Positions 1 through 11,190 are shown, counted from the stretch's first letter. The stretch: DNA of 64,000 nt from Anisus vortex (GCA_949126835.1 OX421497.1:21411409-21475408), one strand, 5' to 3'. The notes: generated by a model not told the origin, from the sequence alone. Numbers and translations: made by a program.

Positions 1-504
1 AAGTATTCAGTAAGTGTAGTTTATACATTTGTTATCTGCACCCCAGACAGTCCTTTTTTTTTTCACCCGGGCAACGCCGGGCAATGTAGCTTGTTTTATA
101 TATTTACAAAAGCATTAACTATTTACTATTGGAAATAAATGGTAGGCCTATTATTGCATTCTCAGAAAAAGTAATTTACTCAAAAGAATTTTGTTCTGAT
201 TGTCTTGTATTTGTATACTTTTTTTTCAAGCAATCAGTTAGTTCAAAAAATTTGATTTTTTAAAGCTATAATATATATTTAATTTTATGACACATACTTA
301 CTTACATGAAAAAAAATGTATGTATTATTGTATTAAAATATTTTTGTTAATAAATGTGGTTTTGGTAGCTCTCTGCTGTGGCTTCAATAACATATTATAA
401 TACAGTGCTTCTACTAAATTAATTACTGTGAGTAAAATTGTATGTATATATATATATTTATGACCAAAAAACATTGCATTACTTTTCAATAAGCAATACT
501 TTTC

Positions 505-983
505 TGCTATCATCATCATCATCAATCCCATGACCGTTGTGGTCGCTGGGGGAGCGAACGGACACCTCAGCAGTCAACTTTCGCTCCTTTTTTGCCTATC
601 TTGAGCCGTTGTCAATAGTTGAGTCAACTGCAGCCCTGTCCAATACTTTACATTGTCGAACCAGCATCTCCGCTGACGACCTCTCTGACGTCCACCTTGA
701 CCGTGCCCTGGAGGATTGTTTTTGTAGGGCTATTGTGCCGCAACACATGACCAAACCATGTCAGTTTGCGCCACTTGATTGTTGTCATAATGTTTTCTTG
801 AGGGCATGCAATCGAGGATATTCTGTCCCACACATACGCATTAGTCCCGTGTTCTATGTAGGAGATTAAGAGTATTTTTCTCCTGCATTTATTTTTGAAA
901 GCCTGCAACTTGTTTTCAGTTGCTGATAGCAGCGTCCAGGTCTGACATCCATACAGAACAATAGTTTTGACAAGGGCTATGCA
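505..983 (-). pseudogene. 3' end of a LINE reverse transcriptase, decayed
   Basis: Read on the minus strand, this gives the C-terminal region common to RTE-like endonuclease-reverse transcriptases: a VLYGCQTWTLLSATENKLQ-type segment, then AFKNKCRRKILLIS, then KWRKLTWFGHVLRHNS and KTILQGT. It then breaks by frameshift and ends at a (GAT)n tail (505-525 on plus reads ATCATCATCATC). A SINE adjoins its inner end at about 985. Confidence 0.75.
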
Positions 984-984
984 T

Positions 985-1177
985 TAAAGGTCGGGAGGGT
1001 TTACCTGAGTCTACCCAGCTCTGATGGGTACCTGACCTTAGTCGGGGTAAAGTAAAGGCGGCTGTGCATAGTGCTGGCCACACAATCACCTGGTATGCAA
1101 AGGCCACGGAAACTGGTGAATGCTGCTTCTCTGGCCCTATGGATCAAGTCAGTCCGACGGGATACTTTACTTTACTA
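985..1177 (+). mobile_element. SINE fragment, same family
   Basis: Body from CTGAGTCTACCCAGCTCTGA to GGGATACTTTACTTTACT. The tRNA head is missing; it abuts the LINE remnant at 505-983. Confidence 0.75.
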
Positions 1178-3539
1178 GATAAGCGTATAAAATATATAAA
1201 AAAATTTCATTAATTTTTTATATATTATTTGAATACATTATCATTATGTATAGTTTAGCCTTTTCCATCAATTTTTTAAAATAAAGTACTGGTAAAAACA
1301 ATTACAGTTGGGCTTTTTACATAAATTATTTGAATTAAAATTTTAAAATTCTTTTGTTTCCAGAAATAATTTGCATAAGTATTTACAGTTCTGTATTTCT
1401 TCATTAATTATTTATATAAAAATATATTTTGTTTTTACAAATAGTGTAGTGTAGATGTACACTAAGTCAATTTGAACCATGTAGGTAAAGCTATTTATAT
1501 ATTTGAATGTAATGTAATAAAGATGTATGAACAATTAAAATGATACCTAATAATTGTATAAATAAATTGCTGGTTTCAACAAGAGCTGTCAGGTTTCATG
1601 TAGAACAGATTATATATTTTGGGTACAAAATGTCTCTTTTCTTTTTAGTTTTGTGCTTGGGATACAATATATTAAGATTACTTGTCCATTTAAAAAGATG
1701 AAATAAGTTCAATATGCTTTTCATTGAGTTGATGTTGTGAACCTATACATGTCATAGAGCAGTAGTCAATAACAATGGGTAAAGGGGGCATGAATGAAAC
1801 GCAGGTATTTTGTGCTTTGTTTTCAACCGTATATATATAAAATGTGATAAAAATGTATACATTATTCAGTATTCTGAATGCTTTTATTTCTATTCAAATA
1901 TTACAAGTTTACATTTAAAGGTTGAAATGTGATGTTACTCTTTTCTTGTGAGTTATGTGATAATTTTATTGGTAATAGTAATAGCCTTTAAGCCTGAATT
2001 ATGATTATGTCCATAGGGTCAAATAAAAGTATTTTAAATTGTGACTTATTGATCTACCTCTGCAGCCTTCATTTGTGTGCTTGTTTAAACCTCTTTAAAA
2101 TCAATTAATTTTTTTAGCTAGAATGTATCTGAACTAAAAATAAAATAATCAGTTATTAAATTTTTGATCATAGTATTTTAATAAAATCAGCTAATTAAAA
2201 TTCTTTTTTAGAGATCACATTTATATCTTTGTGTTTTTATGTTATCGTTGGCATTATTTTATAAATGATGATACAAATATGTAGCAATCAATTTATAATG
2301 AATGAACAAACCAAATACACAATTTCTCTTATCCTTTTACACATAATAATATATATATATATTATCTAAAATAAATAAATTATAATGAAACAACAAAAAA
2401 GTAAAAAGTTTAATTTTGAACAAACTTTTTTAATTGGATATAAAGCAAACCACCAGTTTAGTTACAAAATGAAACATGGACTTAAATAGATACAGATCAA
2501 ATCACTGGTTAAAATTAGAAACTAATTGAATAACTAGTTTAATAAGATACAGATTATATCACCAATTTAACTACAAGAAAATTGAATCACTGGTTTTATT
2601 ATAGAATCACCCGCTTATGTCATACTAATTAAATCACTGGTTTAATTAACATAAATATTAAAGATAAAGTCACCGGTTCAACTAGATGCAAATTGAATAA
2701 CTGGTTTCAATATACGATAGATTAAATCAACAGTTTACTTTACTGGTAATTAGAAAACAATTTAATTTAATTGGTTAGCTCAAACAAAAGTCTTTCATTA
2801 GTTTTGAAAAAAAGTCTAATTATGTGTGAAATGTATAAATTAGTAAATGAGATCACAAAATAGTGAAGAAATGCTTTTCTTACAAAAATAAAACCTCTTT
2901 ATGGAATAGAGTTAAGTGAAAGAGAAAACGTCCTGTAGAAAGTGGCATGTTGAAGTATGTATGTCAAACACACAGAAAAATTACTTTTGAAATACAAAAA
3001 AGAACACCAGTTCAACAATACAGATTAGAATTATTTAAAAAAATTATATTTAATCATCATTAGTTTTCAATTTCCTTTTTCAAACTGCCCATAAGACTTA
3101 TAGAACTAATAGAAGTATGTTTGCATTTAGTAAATCAAAGCAAATAAGGCTGTTGGTAAAAATGAATACAATTTTGACCAACAATACATGATCTAGTAAA
3201 ATAGTTATTCCTCTGCACTCAAGGCCCAATGAGCTGATTGATTCTCAGCAGGAGAAAAACTATTATAAAAAAAAAAAAACACACACAGTGTAGTTTTAAA
3301 CAAACTGATTATAAAAAAAGTATCTTGTAAGACCTTAACTTCTATTAAATAGTAGTACAAAAGGCTCATTCATCACAAGCAAAGGCATTTTGCTAAATGT
3401 ACTTTCCTTTTTATATCTATGATGATAAATGGACTTAAAAAATTATTGAGCACAAAACCTCAAGTTTTTTTTTTTCCTCAAGTTTTTTTTGTCAAGACTT
3501 GTTGACTGCGTAGGAACTCTTCATCATGACACTGTTTAG
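1178..3539. other. AT-rich noncoding stretch
   Basis: No gene seen. Between about 2440 and 2760 loosely repeated phrases such as AATCACTGGTTTAA and ATACAGAT suggest an old degenerate tandem repeat. Confidence 0.6.
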
Positions 3540-3670
3540 CTATGTCTTAATGTCAGAAGATTTTATGGAGATCTTGCCTGAACGTACTTTAAGGGTCGCA
3601 GGGTTCCTACTCAGGGTCGTCCCATTGACGGTCTGGAGCACTAACCACATGACCAGCCCGCTACCATATG
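3540..3670 (-). repeat. tRNA-head-like repeat fragment
   Basis: On minus, GCGGGCTGGTCATGTGGTTA, GTGCTCCAGACCGTCAATGG and GTAGGAACCCTGCGACCC resemble a tRNA-derived head with an eroded B box. It is similar to GGCTGGTCCTGTGGTTGGTT at about 59045-59075 in hAT copy 1. Confidence 0.4.
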
Positions 3671-3762
3671 GATGAGAAAATCTTAGGGAAATAATGCAAA
3701 TTTTATGTTAAGGACCAAATGCAGTTTTGTGGGATTTTAAGGAAGCTTTTGGTAACTCTGTT

Positions 3763-3933
3763 CCTACTAGAACAGGTAGGCTACTAGAACAGGTAGGCTT
3801 CTAGAACAGGTAGGCTACTAGAACAGGTAGGCTACTAGAACAGGTAGGCTACTAGAACAGGTAGGCTTCTAGAACAGGTAGGCTACTAGAACAGGTAGGC
3901 TTCTAGAACAGGTAGGCTTCTAGAACAGGTAGG
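3763..3933. repeat. 17-bp tandem repeat
   Basis: About ten copies of AACAGGTAGGCT(A/T)CTAG. Confidence 0.95.
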
Positions 3934-4625
3934 CTTCTGATACTCAAAAACTGAATTGTTGTTTTGTACAATAGTTGTAAGAGTACATAATAAAAGCGTC
4001 TTGGGGGTGGACAGGGAGTGAGTAAAAAAAAATGAATACTTTTGTTTAAATTTTAAAAAAAACAACACAGGATAAATGTTAATGCAATGCAACATATTTA
4101 AAACAATAATTGAAAAATAACAGCTGATTAAAATGAATGCAATTAGTAAAAAGTAACAAAAAGGAACAGGAAAAATTGTTAACTAAATGTACATTGATGG
4201 CATGATGAATGTAAAAATATGAAACCAAACAAAATATCTCATAATTTTACATTAATTACAATAGCTAATTTATTTAGCTGTTTAATAATTAACCTGTTAA
4301 AAAACTTAATGAGGGTAGAAACCTCAATGCAAGTTGCAATGTTCACTACAAAATTTGTAGTAATATGTATACTCAGAAACTATAAAGCCATAAAATTTGT
4401 TTGTAGCTCAAGCCAAAACCAGTTATCTGGTTTGGCAACAACTAGTAGCATTCAATGGTTAAGGTTAAAGAATAAAGTGTCATGGAATAGGTACTAGAAG
4501 AGAGGATTGTACAGCAATGAGAAAGTTTACTATGCTGGGAATGCTGGGAAAGTGACAAGAGAATCAATGGGGGTATTTTCAACAAGTAGAACAAAAGCAC
4601 ATCTATGTGAAGTTGGGGTCAATAT
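3934..4625. other. 3' flank of the helicase gene
   Basis: Likely holds the helicase 3' UTR. I looked for a RING2 (a second Cys/His cluster) on the minus strand and found none. Confidence 0.5.
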
Positions 4626-7600
4626 TTAAACTCTGCAGGGAAGACCTGCATGGAATACAGAGTGACAAGTAGTACACAGACTGCTTGAGCATGCTGGACA
4701 AGTCCACTCACACCCGTCCTCATTGCTGGTCACCTCATAAACAGCCGGGCAGTTCGGGGTCACACAAAATTTATAGCTGTCCGAATGCCTTGCCACATAG
4801 CTGTCCAGAGCGCCCAGGATCAATGAAGATTTAGACAGCCATTTCCTGTTGAGGAAATAGCGGAAGTCTTTGACCACAAGACATTGGTTGCAGACCTCCA
4901 GGGCACATCTCAGTGGGAATTTTTTCTCCTGTAGAGACAAATCCATGAAACTCTTGATGCAGATATGACAGTAGCTATGGCCACAGCATTCTAGCCTATA
5001 AATATCCAAGGAGTTTTCAATGGGAGTCTTGCACAAAACACATTCAGGCATCCACTTTTCTGAATGAGCAGCCACTTGGGTCTGTAGACCAGCCTCTAGC
5101 TGAGTGATAGACAACAAAGCCTTCTGGATGGACTCTGCAGAGCCCACAAGAGTGATTCTAAACTGCTTCAGGTCCATGACAACGTCGTTCAGATCAAAGG
5201 TATCAATCATGACATCTGGGAAGGGATTGAAATTGGTGAAGAACTCCTTCAGAAGTCTGGGTGGTTTCCCTGCTCCCCTCAAGGCAAACATTTTGCTCTC
5301 ACTGTTACGTAACAATTGAACATAATCATTGATCTCAACCTTGGCTTTGCTCACATTATCAATGTCTCCAAAAATGTGGACTTTCTTTTTGCGATCATCA
5401 GCTGTGATCAACACGGAACATGCCTGTTGTATATCATGCAATACTTTTTTCCCTTTGTACTTGAGCAAACAAGCTAGGAGCTCTTTAGTGCTGCAGTCTA
5501 CAGTCTCTCCCTCGAGCTCCTTCTGGAACAGGTCCCTGGCTTGTAGCAGATCCTCAGCAGTGGAAGATCTGATGTCAATGGCACAATCTCCCTGCTTAAG
5601 AGGTCTGTAGCTCACCTGGACCTGACGTTGCTTGTTTAGCCTAGTTTTCATATCCTCAAAACGGGACTTTAGTGCTTCCATTATGACCTGCGGGACATGA
5701 ATGGCAGTTTTCAGGCTCGGACTGATGTCCACTACCTGTCCTCCAATCGTTATGTGTCCACTGGCCATCTTGCATGCCTTGAGGCCCTCAGCTGGATCAT
5801 CAAAGTGAATATGACCAACCTGGTAAACTGCGCCATCTTTGGGAGAGATGAGCGATAGATTAAAATCAATCATGGGCAAATATTTCTTTAACTCTCGTTG
5901 CAATTCTGATTTTATCTGCTTCACCATGTCCTTATTCAGTGGTTTCACCTTTTCTCTGATGATTGTAACATGGATGTTGTTTTCCAAATGCTCATCATAA
6001 TCCAGTAGAGCCATCAAGGCTTTCTTGATGTCAAGTTCCCTGGCATCACCAGTGTTATGACAAAACAACTCTAACTCACCCTCTTTCTTGGATTTCTCTA
6101 TCTTCAGCTGCCTGTCATTCACAACAATAGTTCTTCCTTCAAGCAAGTTCCTTTCAATGGGTGGGCATTTGATTATCCCAGTGCCGTTCCCTTTCACTGG
6201 TCTTCTATTCCACTGCAATCTGGCCTCAAACTTATTTCTCACAACTTTTGATTTTGTTTCCACCTTTAGGGCAGCAGCTAGCCTCTTGTCATTGCAAGTT
6301 CCTCTCACTGCCTGCTGGGCCTCCTGGCAGGTTGCGTACCTCACATAGCCCCAAAAATCTGGATGGTTTATCCTTGTGCAATCTTTTATGTCCCCATAAA
6401 GTTTGAACTTTTCTAGCACTTCCTCCACTGTGTTTTGCGATCTGGCTTTCTTGACAATTATTTTATTGCTTTGCTCGGGCATCAGAATAGCTCTGACCAA
6501 TGCACCTTTCTCCAGGAGTGCTCGAATTCCAGACTGTTCTTTCCCACTTGAACCTTTCATTATGTGCAGCTCCTCCTCATCCTCCAACAGCTTTTGTATG
6601 ATGACTGCCTTAGAGGCACCAAGGCTTCTCACAACATCTTGGTTCATGAAGGATGAGGAGTAAATCTCCAAAGTGCCCAATGCCTTATCTGCCTCCACAA
6701 CAACACCAGTCATCCCTTTGGAGGATAAACTGTCCTCCAGATTCTGGAGTTGTGCAAACCTGGATCCAGCTAAATGCTGGAAGACCATTGGACCAACTTC
6801 TTCTCTGTGAACAAGCTGAGGCCTCCATGATTTGATCTTGTCCAAGTCTACAGGCAGCTTCCCCTGATTACTGGCATCCATAACCCAATCCTCATCTGCT
6901 ACAGTAATTCCTTTGATGAAAGTCTTACTCGTCCTGATAATCTCTGTGTATACAATCCACTTAGGCATAACCTTCTGGCTACTGTGACTTGAAGAAGTGG
7001 ACACATGAACTTGTCTTTCTGCAGCTAGTTCTAGATAACTATCTTTTGTACCATCCAAATATCTGCATGTGGAAGATGTGAATGACATGAAAATGATCTT
7101 TCTCAGATTTTTCATGTTTTGATCTCCAGTTGCAAACTCCTGACCCATGAGAATGTTCTCTTGTTTTTTCAGTATGGCTCCAATGCCAATGACAAAGTGC
7201 CTTATGAAGCTCAGCACCTTGTAGTTTATTTTGTTTTCATGACACCAAGGGGATTGTTCCGAACGTGGCAATTTCAACCATTCTTGGTAAACATTTAGCC
7301 AAGTGAAGACATCTCCATGTTCTGAGGAAATTGTATCTTTGGCCTTAACAAGCTGTTTATCATCTAAAGCAGAAAATTCTCTGTAGAAGATATCAGAACC
7401 AAAAGCAATGAGGGCTGCTATGACTGTGCAATCATAGAGCAAGTTTTCTTTGTGGCCCAGATAAATGATGTAGCCCAGTCTAGGATCTACATCAAGCTTG
7501 GACATCCATAGACCAATCTCTGTTATTCCTTTAGGAGTGACCGCATAGAAATACTGCAATGATTGAAGGGTGGACAGTAGAACTTCCTTGCTAGGTGCAT

Positions 7601-10600
7601 CCATAAAGTCAAACTCGTATGTGGTGCCCAGCTCAGCAAGTTTTAAAATAACCCGCCCTAAAGGCTCTCGGAGTATGTTGGGCTTTCTCACAGGTTCCAT
7701 CGAAGCATACGTACTTTCAGAGTAAAGCCTAAAACACTTTCCGCTGGCCATCCTCCCGGCTCTACTTTTTCTTTGGTCAGAGGCTTTCTTGCTAATGACA
7801 ATGCTGGCCAGAAAACTGAGGTTTTTCTTTGAGTCATACGTTACTTCCTTGTCCAGGCCGCAATCAATAACAAATTTTATTCCATCTACAATAAAAGAGG
7901 TTTCCCCACAGCTTGTGGCAAATACGATCTTCCTCACTCCGGGAGACAGGGGCTCAAAGACTTTCTTCAGCTCAGCCGGTGAAAGCATTTCATGGAGAGG
8001 AAAACACTTGCATTTTGTGTCATTATTCATTCGCTTTTCAAATTCACTGATACATCTCATAATCTCTACAGGGGTGGTAAGGAAGATGAGAATGTCACCT
8101 TGACCTTCAGTTTTGTGCACAGAAACGGCCTTGGCCACAGCTTTAACTTCATACTGTTCAAACTCCACCAAGCTCTCAGAGCTCTCATACACCACATCTA
8201 CGGGGAACAGCCTACCGGGGATTTGAACCTCTGTGCCAGAGTTCAGGTAACTGATAAAGTTTTTGCCAGAGTGACTGGACAGAACAATGATCACCTTCAA
8301 GTCTGGTCGGCGGAGAAGGCACTTTTTGATTACTCCAAGCAAGAGATCTGTGTATATGCTCCGATCCTGGGCCTCATCAACAATGATGCAAGAGTAGCCT
8401 GAGAAAGTTGGATTTTTTAGGCTTTTATTCAACAAATAATGATCTGTTGAGAATATGATGCTGGTGTTGGGATTAACTGATTTTGTGGAGTTTGTTTTAT
8501 AGCCTACTGTTCCTCCAACTTTGCCTGACATTTCTTTGGCAACATGTTCTGCAAGAACCACCGCTGCCAACTGTCTAGGCTGAGTACAAATTATGCGCCC
8601 ATCTTTAGTCAGACCAGCCTCATAAAGATACTGAACCAGCTGCGTGCTCTTTCCTATTCCTGTTTCCCCAGATAAGACTAACACTTGGTTCGCCTGAACA
8701 CCTGAAAGAATATCTTTCCTTTTTGCAAGGATGGGCAAAGCCGTTGTGAGTCTGTTACAGTTTATTTCCACCATCTGTAGAAGGTCTTTCAAATCGTTGG
8801 TAGTGGTGCTGGCTACATCTATTTTCTTCACTTTGTCCACTAGAGCCTCGTGTTGGGATTTGAACTCTGACATCATTTTTATCACTTCCATTAGCCTGTC
8901 CCTCAAGGCCAGCTCCTCCAGCACATCCTCCTCATCTTCTTCATCTCCAGGTGCCTCTCTCTGCATGGCATCTAAAGCTTTCTCATAGTTCTCAATAGTC
9001 ATGCCATGGATGTCCAGGGCGGAGGATGACATTCTTTCCATTTCATCAAGTGTGCTCTGTATAATAGACTTTATCTTGTCAGATTTTGCAGTGCCGTCTT
9101 TAAGTGAGGGATCCCCGACTACGTGGGCACGGACAGTGCTCTCCCCCATCTTGAAAGCATTAAGGGTCTTCACAATCCTAGAAGCAGCAGCCTTGCTTGG
9201 AGCCATCAAATCAAAAAGTGTTTTGGATGAAGTGATGGCCAAAGTGTCTTCAATCAAGTCATATGCAGACTCCTTTTCATCCACTATGGATTTTAGAAAG
9301 GACAGTATACCGACTTTATCAATAAGACACATGCCTACAGTCACTGACATCTTTGTGGGTATTGACACTAGCTCATTATCTGGACTCTTCTTGTGCTGCT
9401 TGCTGTTCTCTGGACTTTTCCTAGTATTGGCTGGACTGTCTGTTTCTGCCTGAGTTTCCAAATCTGCCTGGTTTGTCTCTTTCTTAACATACCCTGTCTT
9501 CTGAATTCTTGGTGCTCTCTGACTGGCAAAAGCTAAAAACTTTTCAGCTGCCTTGCGCCTAGTGCTCACCCTTGATGGATTTATGTTAACTGATGTTTTT
9601 TCCTTGTTGTCAAACATTTGCTCCTTCTTTCTGAAATTATTTTCTTCATCCGTGCTGGACATTTCAAATGTCACATTAACTTGCAATGACTTCCTCATCT
9701 TCTGGCACAAGTTTTTGATTATTCTTTTGGCCAGCTGCTTGCTGTCAGTTGTGACCAAGATTGTACAAAGTCCTCTAAGGTCAGAACAGATGATGGAATC
9801 TTCAACAATCCTGAGCTGTTCACTTTCCTGCTGATCCAAATGTTGGCGCACTGTGCACTTAAGGTGATCAGCTCCATTAAATGACTTCAGTATCTGCAGT
9901 GCTGCTTTGGTGACTCTGGGCATTCCTTCCTGCCTGAGCGGCATGTTTCCGCTATCCTGGTTGTTGCTAGTTCTGTTGGGCCTGTTACGAGGCTGGCCTT
10001 TCATCCTTTCACTTTCGTATGCTTTCATCTGGTCAGCATCAAATAAGCTTGGTGTGCTGGAAAATTTAGAATTCAACTGAGATGCTCCACGTCCTCGACC
10101 CCGCCCTCTTCCCCTTCCATCACGCCCTCTTCCTCTAAACCTACCTCTACTACTATCTTCCCTGCTTCCATCACTTTCTGTCTCAAATTTAGTCGGTAGT
10201 TTATCCATTGACTGTCCATATTTTTGTCTTTGCCCTGCCAGATCATAGCCTCTGCCATCTTTCTCAGGACTGAACTCTTTCTTTTTGTTAAGCTTTGGTT
10301 CCTGATCCTGGGGTCTATTTGGTCTGTTGTCCCTTTTAGGATGAAACTTCTGCTCAGGGTTAGATTTATATGAACTTCTACTTCCAACACTGGCGTCACT
10401 GCCCGTGGAGTCAGCTCTTTGTCTCCTGTACGCCTCCCCAGATTGATGCCGAGATACGACTGAATCGTACGGGGGTGGGGCATCACCAAAGTCGCTGCCG
10501 TGCCTTCCTCTCTCGTGTCTGCGGTCCGTGTATGGGGGCGGCGGTGAGCTGCGCTGATATCCACGGTTATCCCCCCTGTGGTGTTGCTCTGATCGAGAAT

Positions 10601-11177
10601 GGCGATCATCTAGATGATCTGAGCGTTGGTGGCCCCCTTGGTGGTGTTGCTCTGATCGAGAATGGCGATCATCTAGATGATCTGAGCGTTGGTGCTGGTG
10701 GCCCCCTTGATAGTGGTGGGGCGCGTAATCCTCTCCCCTTTCGTGCTGACGCGGAAGTTTCTCTGGCCTGTCATGGTGAAACTCCCCGCTGCCCCGAGGC
10801 TCCTGATTCACCGTGACGTGAACCTGGTAAGGGGCAGGTCCAGCATGAGGATACTGCAGTGTAGGAGGAACAGCATAAGAATACACAACTGGAGGGTTGG
10901 GTGGGAAAATGGGGTATGGCTGCTGTACAGGGTGAGGATAGTTCAAAAGGGGTGGGGGCTGAGCCTGTTGCATAGGATGACCATAATTATGACCTCCCCT
11001 ATCTTGATAACCTCCCCAGTCTTGATTTCCTCTCCCTCCCCTGTCTTGATACCCTCCCCTGCCTTGATTCCCTCCCCTGCCTTGATTCCCTCCTCTGCCT
11101 TGATTACCTCCCCTGTCTTGATTCCCTCCCCTCCTTCCCATATTGGGCATACCATGATGATTATTCTTATTTGACAT
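4626..11177 (-). CDS. DEAH/DExH-box helicase with RGG-rich N-terminus and C-terminal RING1-IBR
   Basis: Seen: 2183 residues in one open frame. Residues 1-62 are GGNQxR-type repeats; 65-125 are Pro/Tyr-rich; 160-200 hold two His/Arg/Asp-rich repeats; PPxY motifs lie at 213-216 and 234-237; an RG tract spans about 344-364. Helicase core: Walker A GETGIGKST near 836, DEAQ box near 936, a motif V-like FATSCGETSFIVDG, and motif VI with SRAGR near 1140. HA2/winged-helix-like sequence begins near 1170 and an RRM-like segment lies near 1575-1645. RING1 spans C2046-C2099. The IBR is complete: C2138, C2143, C2160, C2163, C2168, C2171, H2176, C2181. The frame stops two residues later, so no RING2 is present. 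Known: plant DEAH11/DEAH12 share the helicase plus RBR layout. Inferred: an RNA helicase with possible ubiquitin-ligase ancestry. Motif III is degenerate (SSHSG) and the first Gly of motif VI is Ser. A likely 3' splice site (AG at 11192-11193) just upstream suggests the ATG opens the second exon. A possible AATAAA lies at 4269-4274. I used the annotated ATG, which has a purine at -3. Confidence 0.93.
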   Translation of the reverse strand: MSNKNNHHGMPNMGRRGGNQDRGGNQGRGGNQGRGGNQGRGGYQDRGGRGNQDWGGYQDRGGHNYGHPMQQAQPPPLLNYPHPVQQPYPIFPPNPPVVYSYAVPPTLQYPHAGPAPYQVHVTVNQEPRGSGEFHHDRPEKLPRQHERGEDYAPHHYQGGHQHQRSDHLDDRHSRSEQHHQGGHQRSDHLDDRHSRSEQHHRGDNRGYQRSSPPPPYTDRRHERGRHGSDFGDAPPPYDSVVSRHQSGEAYRRQRADSTGSDASVGSRSSYKSNPEQKFHPKRDNRPNRPQDQEPKLNKKKEFSPEKDGRGYDLAGQRQKYGQSMDKLPTKFETESDGSREDSSRGRFRGRGRDGRGRGRGRGRGASQLNSKFSSTPSLFDADQMKAYESERMKGQPRNRPNRTSNNQDSGNMPLRQEGMPRVTKAALQILKSFNGADHLKCTVRQHLDQQESEQLRIVEDSIICSDLRGLCTILVTTDSKQLAKRIIKNLCQKMRKSLQVNVTFEMSSTDEENNFRKKEQMFDNKEKTSVNINPSRVSTRRKAAEKFLAFASQRAPRIQKTGYVKKETNQADLETQAETDSPANTRKSPENSKQHKKSPDNELVSIPTKMSVTVGMCLIDKVGILSFLKSIVDEKESAYDLIEDTLAITSSKTLFDLMAPSKAAASRIVKTLNAFKMGESTVRAHVVGDPSLKDGTAKSDKIKSIIQSTLDEMERMSSSALDIHGMTIENYEKALDAMQREAPGDEEDEEDVLEELALRDRLMEVIKMMSEFKSQHEALVDKVKKIDVASTTTNDLKDLLQMVEINCNRLTTALPILAKRKDILSGVQANQVLVLSGETGIGKSTQLVQYLYEAGLTKDGRIICTQPRQLAAVVLAEHVAKEMSGKVGGTVGYKTNSTKSVNPNTSIIFSTDHYLLNKSLKNPTFSGYSCIIVDEAQDRSIYTDLLLGVIKKCLLRRPDLKVIIVLSSHSGKNFISYLNSGTEVQIPGRLFPVDVVYESSESLVEFEQYEVKAVAKAVSVHKTEGQGDILIFLTTPVEIMRCISEFEKRMNNDTKCKCFPLHEMLSPAELKKVFEPLSPGVRKIVFATSCGETSFIVDGIKFVIDCGLDKEVTYDSKKNLSFLASIVISKKASDQRKSRAGRMASGKCFRLYSESTYASMEPVRKPNILREPLGRVILKLAELGTTYEFDFMDAPSKEVLLSTLQSLQYFYAVTPKGITEIGLWMSKLDVDPRLGYIIYLGHKENLLYDCTVIAALIAFGSDIFYREFSALDDKQLVKAKDTISSEHGDVFTWLNVYQEWLKLPRSEQSPWCHENKINYKVLSFIRHFVIGIGAILKKQENILMGQEFATGDQNMKNLRKIIFMSFTSSTCRYLDGTKDSYLELAAERQVHVSTSSSHSSQKVMPKWIVYTEIIRTSKTFIKGITVADEDWVMDASNQGKLPVDLDKIKSWRPQLVHREEVGPMVFQHLAGSRFAQLQNLEDSLSSKGMTGVVVEADKALGTLEIYSSSFMNQDVVRSLGASKAVIIQKLLEDEEELHIMKGSSGKEQSGIRALLEKGALVRAILMPEQSNKIIVKKARSQNTVEEVLEKFKLYGDIKDCTRINHPDFWGYVRYATCQEAQQAVRGTCNDKRLAAALKVETKSKVVRNKFEARLQWNRRPVKGNGTGIIKCPPIERNLLEGRTIVVNDRQLKIEKSKKEGELELFCHNTGDARELDIKKALMALLDYDEHLENNIHVTIIREKVKPLNKDMVKQIKSELQRELKKYLPMIDFNLSLISPKDGAVYQVGHIHFDDPAEGLKACKMASGHITIGGQVVDISPSLKTAIHVPQVIMEALKSRFEDMKTRLNKQRQVQVSYRPLKQGDCAIDIRSSTAEDLLQARDLFQKELEGETVDCSTKELLACLLKYKGKKVLHDIQQACSVLITADDRKKKVHIFGDIDNVSKAKVEINDYVQLLRNSESKMFALRGAGKPPRLLKEFFTNFNPFPDVMIDTFDLNDVVMDLKQFRITLVGSAESIQKALLSITQLEAGLQTQVAAHSEKWMPECVLCKTPIENSLDIYRLECCGHSYCHICIKSFMDLSLQEKKFPLRCALEVCNQCLVVKDFRYFLNRKWLSKSSLILGALDSYVARHSDSYKFCVTPNCPAVYEVTSNEDGCEWTCPACSSSLCTTCHSVFHAGLPCRV
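10575..10700 (-). repeat. in-frame duplicated His/Arg/Asp-rich unit inside the helicase N-terminus
   Basis: Two nearly identical DNA units encode the motif RSDHLDDRHSRSEQHH at residues 164-179 and 185-200 of the helicase. The DNA copies are almost identical, so the duplication is recent compared with the rest of the protein. Length polymorphism between individuals is likely. Confidence 0.8.
10975..11125 (-). repeat. 15-bp in-frame repeat coding GGNQxR
   Basis: A coding minisatellite at residues 17-62 of the helicase repeats a Gly-Gly-Asn-Gln-(Gly/Asp)-Arg type unit. Related units carry Tyr or Trp (GGYQDR, NQDWGG). RGG/RG repeats of this kind are typical RNA-binding and condensate-forming regions. 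Confidence 0.8.
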
Positions 11178-11190
11178 GACGCTAGTATCT

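Noticed and set aside
10073..10816. Extra 148-178-codon frames inside the helicase N-terminus
   Set aside because: Shadow frames in a repetitive, GC-rich coding region; the helicase frame explains the sequence.
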